Source: an uncultured Prevotella sp.
GTDB taxonomy: Bacteria > Bacteroidota > Bacteroidia > Bacteroidales > Bacteroidaceae
Reading direction: 5' to 3'
Assembly (NCBI GenBank): GCA_900316015.1
Contig: ONBG01000004.1
Location: 1 to 64,000, forward strand
DNA: 64,000 bases
Shown: in pieces, positions 7,634 to 17,500 of the stretch
How positions within the stretch are numbered: the first letter of the stretch is position 1
Layout: each line of letters starts with the position of its first letter
The notes under the pieces: model-generated
Databases searched by the model: none
The model's input: only the letters and a program-made list of their open reading frames with translations
Told to the model about the DNA's origin: nothing
Made by a program: the position numbers and the translations under genes

Positions 7634-8950
7634 TCATCGTACTGATTCCACAATGGTCCGAATCCCTTTGATCTTCTCTCCTTTTGTCAACTGTAATGTC
7701 TGATTCAGTTTCTTCCGGGAGATGGCTACATAGGCATAACGCTCCTTGACATCGATACGTCCAATGTCTTCTTTTTGCAAATCTGCCTTCTTGCACAAGA
7801 AACCGACAATGTCGCCCTTGCTGATCTTATCCTTCTTGCCCTTACCTATATATAAGGTCGCCATCTTGGGTATAGGTACAGCCTTACCTGCTGCATTTAT
7901 CTCAAAAGGTTTAACTTCACCTTCAACATAGTCAGGTATTTGCTCACCAGGCCCGAGAATGAAGAACGCTGAGCCTGTATTCTTCCAGCGGGCAGTTCTA
8001 CCTACTCGATGTACATATCCTTCCTCACTCTCCGGCAGGTGATAGTGGATAATATTGCGGATATCAGGTATGTCTAAGCCGCGGGATGCAAGGTCTGTGC
8101 ATACTAAGACGTTCGCCGAACCATTGCTAAACTTGTATAAGGCATCTTCCCGTAGCTTTTGGTCGAGCCCTCCATGGAACATGCTAATAGAGAAGCCATT
8201 CTTGCGTAGGTACTCTGCGGTTCGCTCTACGCTTTCCCTATAATTGAGAAAGACGATGCTACTGCTATTTCCTAAGGTCAGCAAGAGGGCTTTCAAGGTT
8301 TCCAGCTTATCTTTATCCGGGCTATCCACCTGATAGACCTGTACTCTGTCTGGCACCTGTTCCTCCTGGATCTGGTAATCCACTCTGATCGTCCTTCCCA
8401 TATTCACATATTGGGGAATGGATGCTGCATCGGTAGCTGACAAGAGGATGTGCCGTTGGACAGCTGGGAGTCTGCCGATGATCGTGCTCATCTCTTCTGA
8501 AAATCCCATTTCCAGACATTTATCGAATTCGTCTATGACTAAGTAGTGAATGCTGTCTACAGAGATATTGCCTTTTTCCAAATGGTCGTTCAACCGACCT
8601 GGAGTGGCAAAGACGACCTGTGGCCTGACTTGCCTCAATACCCTGTGTTCCTCCATGGCAGCCCGACCGCCATAGCAGGCACAGCAACGCAGTCCGCTCC
8701 CCATGTCCTTCAAGACGGTTGCTGACTGCAAGGCCAGTTCTCTTCCTGGAACGATGACCACGGTCTGCACGTCATCCCTTGACGCATCCAACAATTGCAC
8801 CAAAGGGAGGAGATAGGCGATCGTCTTGCCTGATCCTGTTGGTGACAGAACAACCACGTCCTTGTTGGAGTGCAAGATTGCCTCAGAGGCCGCTAACTGC
8901 ATGGCATTGAGTTCTTCAATGCCCATTTTCTGTAATAAGTTATTGTTCAT
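7634..8950 (-). CDS. DEAD-box family ATP-dependent RNA helicase, DbpA-like, with a DEFD motif II
   Basis: 438 residues. Helicase core motifs are visible: Walker A SPTGSGKT (36-43), PGRELA, TPGRL, motif II VIDEFD (DEFD rather than DEAD), a SAT motif, and in the second domain VFLNYRES, ARGLDIP and HRVGRTAR. The last ~70 residues (LYIGKGKKDKISKGDIVGFL onward) match the DbpA RNA-binding domain, which in the well-studied homologue recognises 23S rRNA, so a role in large-subunit assembly is likely but not shown. Its ATG overlaps the stop of the preceding TPR gene. Confidence 0.9.
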   Translation of the reverse strand: MNNNLLQKMGIEELNAMQLAASEAILHSNKDVVVLSPTGSGKTIAYLLPLVQLLDASRDDVQTVVIVPGRELALQSATVLKDMGSGLRCCACYGGRAAMEEHRVLRQVRPQVVFATPGRLNDHLEKGNISVDSIHYLVIDEFDKCLEMGFSEEMSTIIGRLPAVQRHILLSATDAASIPQYVNMGRTIRVDYQIQEEQVPDRVQVYQVDSPDKDKLETLKALLLTLGNSSSIVFLNYRESVERTAEYLRKNGFSISMFHGGLDQKLREDALYKFSNGSANVLVCTDLASRGLDIPDIRNIIHYHLPESEEGYVHRVGRTARWKNTGSAFFILGPGEQIPDYVEGEVKPFEINAAGKAVPIPKMATLYIGKGKKDKISKGDIVGFLCKKADLQKEDIGRIDVKERYAYVAISRKKLNQTLQLTKGEKIKGIRTIVESVR

Positions 8951-10146
8951 CTCTTCAGTAATTTATCAATCTCGTCAAATTCTTTGCCCATATTCAAGTT
9001 TAGGTAGATAGTATATAAAGGCAAAGCCCATTTATCTTTCTCTTCCGGTGCCAGTACACGGTATTTTTGCAGGTACGGCATGGCCTTCTTGTAATAGTCC
9101 AGTATCTGCTGTTTCCGCTTGTCGAAAGCCTTCAAGTGCTTATCCAGTTCCACAGCCTTATCGTAATAAGCGAGTCCTGCATTCAGGTAGGCATCCGTCA
9201 GGCTGTCGTTTTTCGCCAATAACCGGTCGCAGATCGCAATGCATTCGTCATATTTCCCGCTATTTAGCAGCACAGTACTCTTGGCAAAAAGAAAAACCTC
9301 ACTCGCGCTGTCAACAGCCAAGCCTTGGTTACATACTTCCATCGCCCTGTCTAATTGCCCCTGGTCGGAATAATATTCCACCAATCTGGGGAAGAAAAAT
9401 GGAAACTTTGGATACTTTTGGAATCCTTCCTTCAACGCATCCACATAGCGTGCCGTATCATGGTCCTGCTTATAGGTCTCCGCAAGATATTGAAGCATAT
9501 AATTATAGTGTGCCGTATCCTTCAATGCAGTATATGTGTATTTCAGTGTTGCCTTAGAATCCTTCATCTTATAGCCACAGAATACAGCCCAATAGGCAGC
9601 CAATGGCAATCTTTGGTCTTTTTCTTGATAGTGATAGGCACGGAAAAGAGGCTGCTCCGCACAATCCAAGTAAGTATCAAAGAACTGATAGGCATCTTTG
9701 TATTTTTGCTTATTGATAAAGAAAGTGCCCCCATTGAACAAGTTGGGACGAAAGGTGTTCAGAAATTGGGCATGCTTATTACGATATTTCAGTTCCACCT
9801 TTCCCTTGTTGTTAGGTTTCGCATCTAAGGAGTCTAGTCCTTCCAGGGTCAAGAACATCTTCCGGCAATAAGAAAACAACTTTGCTGTATCCGCAGTTTG
9901 CTTCAGGTACATCTTCTCGTTTTCCACGGCATATTCCTTGTGGATCGCATCGAAAAGCGTGAGCCATATCTTATCATTGGCACGATGGGTAGAATCTCTC
10001 AATAAGTTCACCATCAACTGTTCAGCCTTGTCTAAATTCTTTCCGCTCTTGATATAGGCTTTTGCAGTAGATATATCTTTCTTCTGTGCAGCGATACCCT
10101 GCACCATCAGTATCATAAACAGTAAAAAAAATATCTTTCTCATCAT
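8947..10146 (-). CDS. Exported tetratricopeptide-repeat protein
   Basis: 399 residues. An N-terminal signal peptide (about 1-20, ending ...IAAQ) points to export to the periplasm or outer membrane. The rest is helical with TPR-like repeats, clearest between about residues 215 and 350 (DTARYVDALKEG, GQLDRAMEVCNQGL, GKYDECIAICDRLL). A central segment (NNKGKVELKYRNKHAQF) is also found in the neighbour at 10151 (DKKGKVKIRFRNANAKR), so the two are diverged paralogues. It overlaps the helicase start by four bases and follows its paralogue by four bases. Function unknown; probably a protein-binding scaffold. Confidence 0.75.
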   Translation of the reverse strand: MMRKIFFLLFMILMVQGIAAQKKDISTAKAYIKSGKNLDKAEQLMVNLLRDSTHRANDKIWLTLFDAIHKEYAVENEKMYLKQTADTAKLFSYCRKMFLTLEGLDSLDAKPNNKGKVELKYRNKHAQFLNTFRPNLFNGGTFFINKQKYKDAYQFFDTYLDCAEQPLFRAYHYQEKDQRLPLAAYWAVFCGYKMKDSKATLKYTYTALKDTAHYNYMLQYLAETYKQDHDTARYVDALKEGFQKYPKFPFFFPRLVEYYSDQGQLDRAMEVCNQGLAVDSASEVFLFAKSTVLLNSGKYDECIAICDRLLAKNDSLTDAYLNAGLAYYDKAVELDKHLKAFDKRKQQILDYYKKAMPYLQKYRVLAPEEKDKWALPLYTIYLNLNMGKEFDEIDKLLKR

Positions 10147-10150
10147 GATC

Positions 10151-11251
10151 TCACTTCATTAAGGGTTTGAGCTTCTTGGCTTTTTCCTTTTCATTCAAGA
10201 CGTAATACACCTGATATAAAGGTGGCACCCAATCTACAACCTTCCGGTCGACATCTAAGAGTCTGACTTTTTCCAAATAATCCCGGGCATTTGCAATGAC
10301 TCGCCGGATCAGGACACGCTCCGACTTTGTGAGCCTTCCTCTGCTGTCCACAAGGGTATCCTTCATCTGCAGGGCCTTGCTCCCATAGCAGATACCTAAG
10401 TTATAAAGAGTTGGGACATTGACCGAGTCCAGCCTTTCCACATGCTTATAGGACGAAATGGCGTTATCCCATTGATGTTTTTTCATCTCACTTTCTCCTT
10501 TCAGCTTCCATGCCATGACATTAGTAGTGTCCTTGCGAATCTCATCTTTGGCAAACTGTTCCAATTCTTGTTCATGACCTGGCGATAAGAAATAGTCCAT
10601 GAGCATAGTAAAATAATCATGGTTTTCTGGTGCCCTTTCGTGCAGTTCCTGAAGGACAACGACATACTTGGTAGAATCCTCACGGGTCTTCAGGTGCTCC
10701 TTCATGCAGTTCACCTTGATTTCTGCCGCATCCTTGGCATAGTTGTTGTCGCGAAGGGCAAGATCGGCATAATGCTCAGCCTTCTGATAGTCCTTCTTGC
10801 CAAAGGAGAGAAGGCTGGCGAAATAAGCTGCCTGACCGACCTGCTGTTCTACTTTCTGGAAAAGGGGTGAGCTTGCCGTGGAAATATACAAGTCAAACGC
10901 AGAAATAGCAGCTGCGCTTTCATTGTGATTACAATAGAACAGACCCGCATCTAATAGCCTGTCACGGAGCGGAGTAATTCGCTTGGCATTGGCATTGCGG
11001 AAACGTATTTTCACCTTTCCTTTCTTGTCGGGTTGGCTATCAAAGCTATCACATTGCACCGCTGTCTTGACGATACTCTGGATGGTTGAATAAAAAAGAG
11101 TAGAATCGGTTGCCATGTGCAGGCGTTCTAAAAACAGGTCTAATTGCCTGTTCAGCGACTGAGCTTTCTCTGCATCGCTGGTTCCCTCACCTCCCATCAC
11201 ATCCGTCATGGTCAGCAAGAACAAGAAAGTCAACAAAATCTTCCGTATCAT
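10151..11251 (-). CDS. Exported tetratricopeptide-repeat protein, paralogue of its neighbour
   Basis: 366 residues with a signal peptide (MIRKILLTFLFLLTM...), then TPR-like helices (YQKAEHYADLAL; HQWDNAISSYKHVERLD; VPTLYNLGICYGSKAL). It shares the block around DKKGKVKIRFRN, the following AGLFYCNHNE/GTFFINKQ region and the C-terminal RDYLEKVRLL/MPYLQKYRVL region with the 8947-10146 protein, indicating tandem duplication and divergence. First gene of a three-gene operon ending in the DEFD-box helicase. No function is established. Confidence 0.75.
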   Translation of the reverse strand: MIRKILLTFLFLLTMTDVMGGEGTSDAEKAQSLNRQLDLFLERLHMATDSTLFYSTIQSIVKTAVQCDSFDSQPDKKGKVKIRFRNANAKRITPLRDRLLDAGLFYCNHNESAAAISAFDLYISTASSPLFQKVEQQVGQAAYFASLLSFGKKDYQKAEHYADLALRDNNYAKDAAEIKVNCMKEHLKTREDSTKYVVVLQELHERAPENHDYFTMLMDYFLSPGHEQELEQFAKDEIRKDTTNVMAWKLKGESEMKKHQWDNAISSYKHVERLDSVNVPTLYNLGICYGSKALQMKDTLVDSRGRLTKSERVLIRRVIANARDYLEKVRLLDVDRKVVDWVPPLYQVYYVLNEKEKAKKLKPLMK

Positions 11252-11273
11252 ACCTACTCATTGAACCTACATG

Positions 11274-11281
11274 CAAATATA
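11274..11281 (-). promoter_or_regulatory. -7 element TATATTTG of the TPR-TPR-helicase operon
   Basis: Exact match to TAnnTTTG, 22 bases before the ATG at 11251. Confidence 0.5.
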
Positions 11282-11319
11282 AGAAAATATTAGCATTCTT
11301 GAAAGAAATGACAGGTATT

Positions 11320-11955
11320 TTATGATTTTTTCTTACTCTTGTTATAAAGGACGATATTTCTGGAATATGTCAGGAATCCTATCGACTGCCCTAAGACGAG
11401 GACCGGGTCATAGCGTATGGCTCCATAAGAAACGATGATGCCAGATCCAATGAGGCTGATGATCCAAAAGCCAACCGGGAGAATAGAACGATGCCGCTTA
11501 TAACTGTAATACCATTGGTAGATAAACCGGATGGTGAAGATAACCTGACCTAATGATCCGTAGATGAGCAACCTGAGAGGAACCTTGTCATTATGCAGGA
11601 ATTGGAGGACGAAATCAGATGCGTCTTTCAACATAAAAGCAACCGCGCAGACAGGAAGAAGGGCGATCATAAAACGGAGAATATGGGGAATACGCTTCCA
11701 CACGCCCTTAATATTCAGATTCCAGATATAAATGTAGAAAGAGATCAATTGCCCTAAAATAATGGCAAAGTCATCCCGCAACCATCCATAGGCAAAAAGC
11801 AGAATACTGCCAATGAGGCTACAGATCCAATACCAATCTGGCGAAACAACTTTCTTGGCCTTCTCTGACAAGAACCACTGGATGATCATACGGGCGGAGA
11901 AGAATCCTTGGGCGATGAATCCTATCGCATAAATAAATACATTTGACAGAACCAT
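11320..11955 (-). CDS. Membrane protein with two lipid-A biosynthesis N-terminal (LABN) repeats
   Basis: 211 residues, almost all hydrophobic. Two copies of the same ~70-residue unit are visible: IAQGFFSARMIIQWFLSEK...PDWYWICSLIGSILL... in the first half, and LGQVIFTIRFIYQWYYSYK...PVGFWIISLIGSGIIVSYG... in the second. This unit (LABN) is otherwise found in front of some LpxB proteins and in PQ-loop/SemiSWEET-like small transporters. It is last in an operon with a GT2 and an ArnT-like transferase; a role in handling a lipid-linked sugar is inferred from that context. Confidence 0.8.
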   Translation of the reverse strand: MVLSNVFIYAIGFIAQGFFSARMIIQWFLSEKAKKVVSPDWYWICSLIGSILLFAYGWLRDDFAIILGQLISFYIYIWNLNIKGVWKRIPHILRFMIALLPVCAVAFMLKDASDFVLQFLHNDKVPLRLLIYGSLGQVIFTIRFIYQWYYSYKRHRSILPVGFWIISLIGSGIIVSYGAIRYDPVLVLGQSIGFLTYSRNIVLYNKSKKKS

Positions 11956-11981
11956 TTACTTGATTGGGTTAAAGAAAAGAA

Positions 11982-12716
11982 TCAAAGAGAGACATTGTCA
12001 TCATCTATCTGATAACGAATGTAGCGCTTCTTCATCCACCGATAGGCAAAACAGTCTTTGAAAGGACCAGCAAGACGGTTCCAGAGATGATACTTCGATA
12101 CACCAGCAATTCGAGGGAAATGGCGAACGGGCATCTCCTTGAATTTCCCGTCTTCGAGATTCATCAAAGCAGGCAAAAAGCGGTGCATGCCATCAAAGAA
12201 AGGCAGTCGCTTGGCATAGTCCGTCCACATTACCTTCAAGGGACACCCTGTATCCGTGGCTGTGTCACCAGTCATCTTTCTGCGGAATCCATTGGCGATT
12301 TTAGACTGAAGCTTTTTAAACCATGAATCCTTGCGCTTAGCACGGATGCCAGAAACAAGCTGATAATCAGGGGCATATTGAAGTAGCAGGTTGAAATCCT
12401 CAGGAGTAGTTTGCAGGTCGGAGTCAATATACCCAATATACTTGCTTTCCACCGTGTCTATTCCCGCTTTCATGGCCGTACTCAGCCCGTGGTTTGCAGA
12501 AGAACTGATATAGAAAAAGTCCCTGTTCCTCTGGCAAATATCCTTGATCATCTGAAGACTATTGTCTTTTGAGCCATCATTAATCAACAAGACGCAACAT
12601 TTATATAAAGCAGTAGGGAGATAGTCTCGCAAAGTCTTCTCCAGACGCTCCAAATTATCTTGTTCGTTATAAATAGGAACAATGATCGTAAACTCGTATT
12701 CCCTTGTATTATTCAT
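11982..12716 (-). CDS. Glycosyltransferase family 2, ArnC/DPM1-like
   Basis: 244 residues. The GT-A fold is clear: FTIIVPIYNEQDNLERL at the N-terminus, LLINDGSKDNS, then IGYIDSDLQTTPEDF with the metal-binding DxD, and a conserved downstream CPLKVMW. No C-terminal membrane helices are seen, as in DPM1-type enzymes, so it probably makes a polyprenyl-phosphate sugar at the membrane face. Its start overlaps the ArnT-like gene by eight bases, and that enzyme type uses polyprenyl-phosphate sugars as donors. The sugar transferred is not predictable. Confidence 0.87.
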   Translation of the reverse strand: MNNTREYEFTIIVPIYNEQDNLERLEKTLRDYLPTALYKCCVLLINDGSKDNSLQMIKDICQRNRDFFYISSSANHGLSTAMKAGIDTVESKYIGYIDSDLQTTPEDFNLLLQYAPDYQLVSGIRAKRKDSWFKKLQSKIANGFRRKMTGDTATDTGCPLKVMWTDYAKRLPFFDGMHRFLPALMNLEDGKFKEMPVRHFPRIAGVSKYHLWNRLAGPFKDCFAYRWMKKRYIRYQIDDDNVSL

Positions 12717-14436
12717 CTTTCTTTATGGGTTGTGGTTCTAATTCCTTGATCGTTTCCGGATCAATGTTTATTTTCTTTCCTCCCTTCACCTCCAGCAATG
12801 TCGCCTGGTTTAGGAACAGGTCGGTATAATGCCGATCGCTCTTGGGATGACGATTGTCATCGAAGATCCCGATCTTTACCGTGTCGATCTTTTGCAACAA
12901 GGACGCAGGAAGTTCTTCCTTCATGCTATGCCGAGTAATCACCAGGCAAGGCATGGCCTTGAGCATTTCCCGTTCATTATTGAAATTCAGCGGACGGATC
13001 TTCTTCCTGGTCTCATAAACCAACTCGATCCTCAGCTCTTCTTTTTGGTTGTAATAATAGGGCACAGGCTTTAAGGCTTCTACCCTCACCAATTTATGGA
13101 TACTATTTCCTGTGGGATTGGTAAACGACTTACCGATAATGCCGATCAGGAAACATTCCGCGATAAAGAAAAGGGTGGCAACGCCATATAAGAGTCCTTT
13201 AGCATTGAACTGCTTCGTACAAATGCCAAGCCACACCCCGATGCCAATCAACAATGCATCGATAAAGAAGGCCGTCCCCACATCCAAATAACCTTGATGG
13301 ACACTAATGACATGCACCAAGATGGGCAGCAAGACCGTTATGGCTGTGAGCACATAGCCATTGATCCAATAGATCCATTTCCCAATCTTATCCAAATGCT
13401 TGGCGTCGGTATCCATATAATAGACAAGCACGAATGCCACAGCGAGCGAGCATGGTGCCATCATTGGAAGCAGATAACGGGTCTTCTTTTCTGGCATCAG
13501 AGACAACAATACAAGGCTGACCAATACCCAGGTAATCGCGATGAGATAGCCCCGCCAATTCTTCATGTGCTTACGCCAATAAGGGATGAATAAGGCTGCC
13601 AAAGAGAAGATTGTCCATACGCCGGTTTCCGTGAAATACCGCCAATAATAATACCAACTTCTAACATTATGCCCAGACCAGTTTCCCGACTCCTTCTTGA
13701 TCACTGCATCGATGGCTTCAGGATGCCAAATGTATAGGTAAGCATACCACCATCCGCCAACGATAACCGTTGTGAGGATCATGACAAACAAAGGCAACCA
13801 TTTACCTCGCATATACGGACGCTGGTAGACGACGGCCGTAAGAATAGCAGGCAACAGCAAGGCATAGAATGAGACAGGTCCTTTTGAGAGGAAGGACAGT
13901 CCCATGAAAACACCTGAAGTAACAAACCATCGCCATTTATGACTATGCTCAAAGAACCGATCGTCGTAGAGTCCCCGCATAAGATAGTAAATTCCACCCA
14001 TCATGAAAGCATGGCAGTAGATGTCCCATGTGGCTGTTCGTCCCATCAGAATGACATTATAGCACGTGATAAAGACGACAACGGCAATCCTGGCGAAATC
14101 CCTTCTGCGGGAGATATACTTGGCGATCAGATAAAGATAAGCAACCCATATAAGTGCCATGACACCCGCAGCCATGCGCTGCGCATCCAACGCATGAGGA
14201 TGGATGGACTCAATGACTGCAGCGATCCATGTAGGCAATGGAGGTTTCTCCAATCGGAGTTCTCCATTCATGGTCGGCACCAGCCAATTGCCATCTTGGA
14301 CCATCTCTCTTGCCGTCACAATGTTCCTGGATTCCATGATATCTGTTGGCAGTGCGTTATTATTCAGAAAGAACGCTGCCAGACAGAGGACGATGATCCA
14401 GAGATATTCCTTATTATAATACCTTGTCAGATACAT
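12709..14436 (-). CDS. ArnT-like (GT83/PMT superfamily) membrane glycosyltransferase
   Basis: 575 residues with about twelve membrane helices. The N-terminal periplasmic loop has the family's acidic signature (DIMESRNIVTAREMVQDGNWLVPTMNGELRLEKPPLPTW), close to the ArnT motif DExRYAEIAREM...KPP. A soluble C-terminal part of about 120 residues follows. Such enzymes move a sugar from a polyprenyl-phosphate carrier to lipid A or another envelope acceptor. With the GT2 and LABN genes behind it this forms a compact lipid A / surface-glycan modification module; whether it confers cationic-peptide resistance is not shown by sequence. Confidence 0.87.
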   Translation of the reverse strand: MYLTRYYNKEYLWIIVLCLAAFFLNNNALPTDIMESRNIVTAREMVQDGNWLVPTMNGELRLEKPPLPTWIAAVIESIHPHALDAQRMAAGVMALIWVAYLYLIAKYISRRRDFARIAVVVFITCYNVILMGRTATWDIYCHAFMMGGIYYLMRGLYDDRFFEHSHKWRWFVTSGVFMGLSFLSKGPVSFYALLLPAILTAVVYQRPYMRGKWLPLFVMILTTVIVGGWWYAYLYIWHPEAIDAVIKKESGNWSGHNVRSWYYYWRYFTETGVWTIFSLAALFIPYWRKHMKNWRGYLIAITWVLVSLVLLSLMPEKKTRYLLPMMAPCSLAVAFVLVYYMDTDAKHLDKIGKWIYWINGYVLTAITVLLPILVHVISVHQGYLDVGTAFFIDALLIGIGVWLGICTKQFNAKGLLYGVATLFFIAECFLIGIIGKSFTNPTGNSIHKLVRVEALKPVPYYYNQKEELRIELVYETRKKIRPLNFNNEREMLKAMPCLVITRHSMKEELPASLLQKIDTVKIGIFDDNRHPKSDRHYTDLFLNQATLLEVKGGKKINIDPETIKELEPQPIKKDE

Positions 14437-14473
14437 TTTCTAATGTGCTGCTTCATTAATACCAATTTGTCTG

Positions 14474-14481
14474 CAAAGTTA
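14474..14481 (-). promoter_or_regulatory. -7 element TAACTTTG of the ArnT-GT2-LABN operon
   Basis: Matches TAnnTTTG and is followed by CA, as in many strong Bacteroidetes promoters. It lies 38 bases before the ATG at 14436. Confidence 0.5.
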
Positions 14482-14583
14482 ACAATTTTTTATTTAACGC
14501 TCCTATTTATTCTTTCGTTATTCTTACTCCATTTAAGAACATCAAACATATTTTAACGCTTTGTTCTTCTTTCCACAGATTTT

Positions 14584-17500
14584 CTACAGTTTTCCTCGGA
14601 ATTCTGAGGGAGTAAGGCCATACTTTTTCTTGAATACCTGTGAGAAATAACGCGGCGTGCTAAACCCGAGCTGATAGGCAATGTCGGCAATTTGCAGATC
14701 TTTTCTTTCCTTCAACCAAATAGCAGAGCGGCGCAAGCGATAGTTCAGCGTATATTCGTTCGGAGTCATGCCTGTCAGCGACTTGAACTTGCTGAAGAAA
14801 GTGCTCCTACCCATCTCCAGGTTTTGGATGATGTCCTCGACCTTAGCATCGGGATTGGTCATGTTCTGGTCGATAAAAGCATCGCATTTCCTCATGAATT
14901 CCTGATCAAGAGTATTGGTGGCCAGCAATTCACTACCGGAATGGTCGTCTGCATTATACTTATTCTGCAACAAGAGTCGGGAACGGATCAGGTTGTTGCA
15001 ACGAGCGACAAGCAACCTGGGATCGAAAGGCTTGGAAATATAATCGTCAGCACCGATCTTCAATCCGTTGATGGTATGCTCAGTAGAGCTCATGGCGGTT
15101 AGCAGAATCACAGGGATGTGACAGATCGTAATATCATTCTTGATCTCCTTACACATATCCGTACCGTTCATGACGGGCATCATAATATCGCTGACAATTA
15201 GGTCGGGCTTCAACTCCCTGGTCTTAGCCAATCCCTCCTTTCCATCACGCGCGAGGATCACATTGTAGCTTTTCTGAAAGAGTTCCTGCAAGGTGAGGAG
15301 CAATTCCTCGTTATCTTCCACTAAAAGGATGGTGTAACGGCTATGGTCTGATTTCTCCAAAGGGGCGCTATCCTCAGGATCAACTGTAGGACCTTGATGG
15401 AGGACAGGAATCCCCATCGAAGGAGTCGGCTGACTTTGTATCTCGTCTTCCTTATACAGGTCTTTTCCTTTCGGCAAATCAACGATGAACACGGACCCAT
15501 ATCCTTCTGAGCTCTCAACCTTCACTGTCCCATGGTGGAGCTGTACGATATCCTTGACTAATGCCAAGCCAATGCCCGTGCCAGAAGAGGATGCCACTCG
15601 ACTGATATCATTCTCCGCCTGGTAGAACCGGTCGAAGATACGAGAGATGTCCTTCTGACTGATGCCTACACCGTTATCCCACACTTTCAGGTATAGATGG
15701 TCATTCTCTGACAAGACCTGAAGGCCTACCTCCCCGTTTTCCTTTCTGACATACTTGAATGCATTTGACAGCAGGTTATAGATCACCTTTTCCATCTGTT
15801 TGCTGTCAAACCAACATGGAAGGGATGGATGCGAGGACGTGAAAGAGTATTTGATGTGCTTGTTTTCTGCATATTCTTCAAAGCTCTCAAAGATCTTCCG
15901 GGCAAAGGCTACCATGTCATACTCAGAAACTTTCAGGTGGATGAATCCTTGGTCGACCTTACGGAAATCGAGCAACTCATTGACCAACTCCAACAAGTGA
16001 TTGGCATGATCGCCCAATCCCTTCAACTTTCGCTGAAGGGAGGAACCTGGTTGGCTTTCATTGACATATGCATCGATCTTCGCAATCAGCAGAGTCAACG
16101 GAGTACGCAACTCATGAGAAATATTCGTGAAGAACTGCAATTTAAGCTTGTTCAGCTGCTCTATATTCTTTTTATCCGTCTTCTCTTGCTCTAATGCCAT
16201 CTCCATCTGCCAGTGCCTGCGACGGTTGTCATAAAGCCAGCGGGCACCCATGATCAGTAAGACCAAATAGACTAAATAGGCCCAAATAGAGCGATAGAAA
16301 GGTGGATGGACATGTATGCCTAACCTTGCCTCATGCACCTTCTCTGTCTCTGAATCCTGTTTCTCTCGGATCAACAAAGTATAATTGCCGGGTGGTAGTT
16401 TTGTGTAGACGATCCTACGCTCTTCTGTCTGGTGCCACCGACTATCCTGACCTTCCAACTTGTATTCGTATATACGGTGTCCTGTGGTATAATATTCGTT
16501 TGTCGTGAAATTCACCGTAATGTCATTTTCGTCATAGTTCAGGTCGATACCCTTAACGAACATCACGGCTTCGTCCAAAATACCCGACCCGTCTTGGGCC
16601 GATATCATCCGATTGTTGACAAGCACGGAAGAGATATACAATTGGTAGTCGGTGACGGGCTCCGACAGTTTGTTTTCCTCAAAGGAAACCATCCCGTTGA
16701 TGCCACCCGCAAAGATTTCCCCATCTTGGCAGACCAAGAGTCCACATCCTGCGTCAATGCCTGTCAGGGGGAAGTCCTGGGAAAGTTCTATATTTCGGAA
16801 CGTGTGGTCCTTCAAACGGAAAAGGCAGATCCCCTTGTCCGTATTCACCACCACGCCATCCTTACACGAGACGATATCATAGCAAAACGAGCTCATCATT
16901 CCACTGTTCTTCGATGTATAGCAAAGGAAGGTATCACGACGGGCATCATACCGGAACAGGCCAAAACCCTGACTGGTGATAAACAGATTGCCATGACGAT
17001 CTACCAAGAACCGTTGTAAATTTTCACCAAGTCCTTTCCTCCCGATCCTGAATCTCCTGGCAATCTTGTCTGTTTTGAGATCGATACCATAAACGAAGTG
17101 TTCATCACTGGTCCAAAGAACGCCCTTGGCATCAATGGTGAAGAAACCGCCTCCTAAATGGTACTTGGGTAGGATAGCTGTGAGGGAAAGCGTATTTAAG
17201 TTTAACTTGAACAGATACCTGCTTTCTGTCGTTAGATAGAGATAGTCACCATATTCCCGAAGGCAGATCACGCGATTACCAAACTTCCCATATTCCGGAT
17301 GAAGGGTTAGTAGGTTGTTAAAACGCTGCGATGGAATATCCAAGATGCTGAGTCCTCCCATGTGGGTACCCACATAGAGTCGGTTTCTCTTGGCATCATA
17401 CGCTAAGTCCTTGACATTGTTCTCTGCAATGCCACTGCTTCCTTTCAGGTAGTGGGCAATATGCCCCGTCTTCCTATCCAGCATGTTGAGTCCTCCGCCT

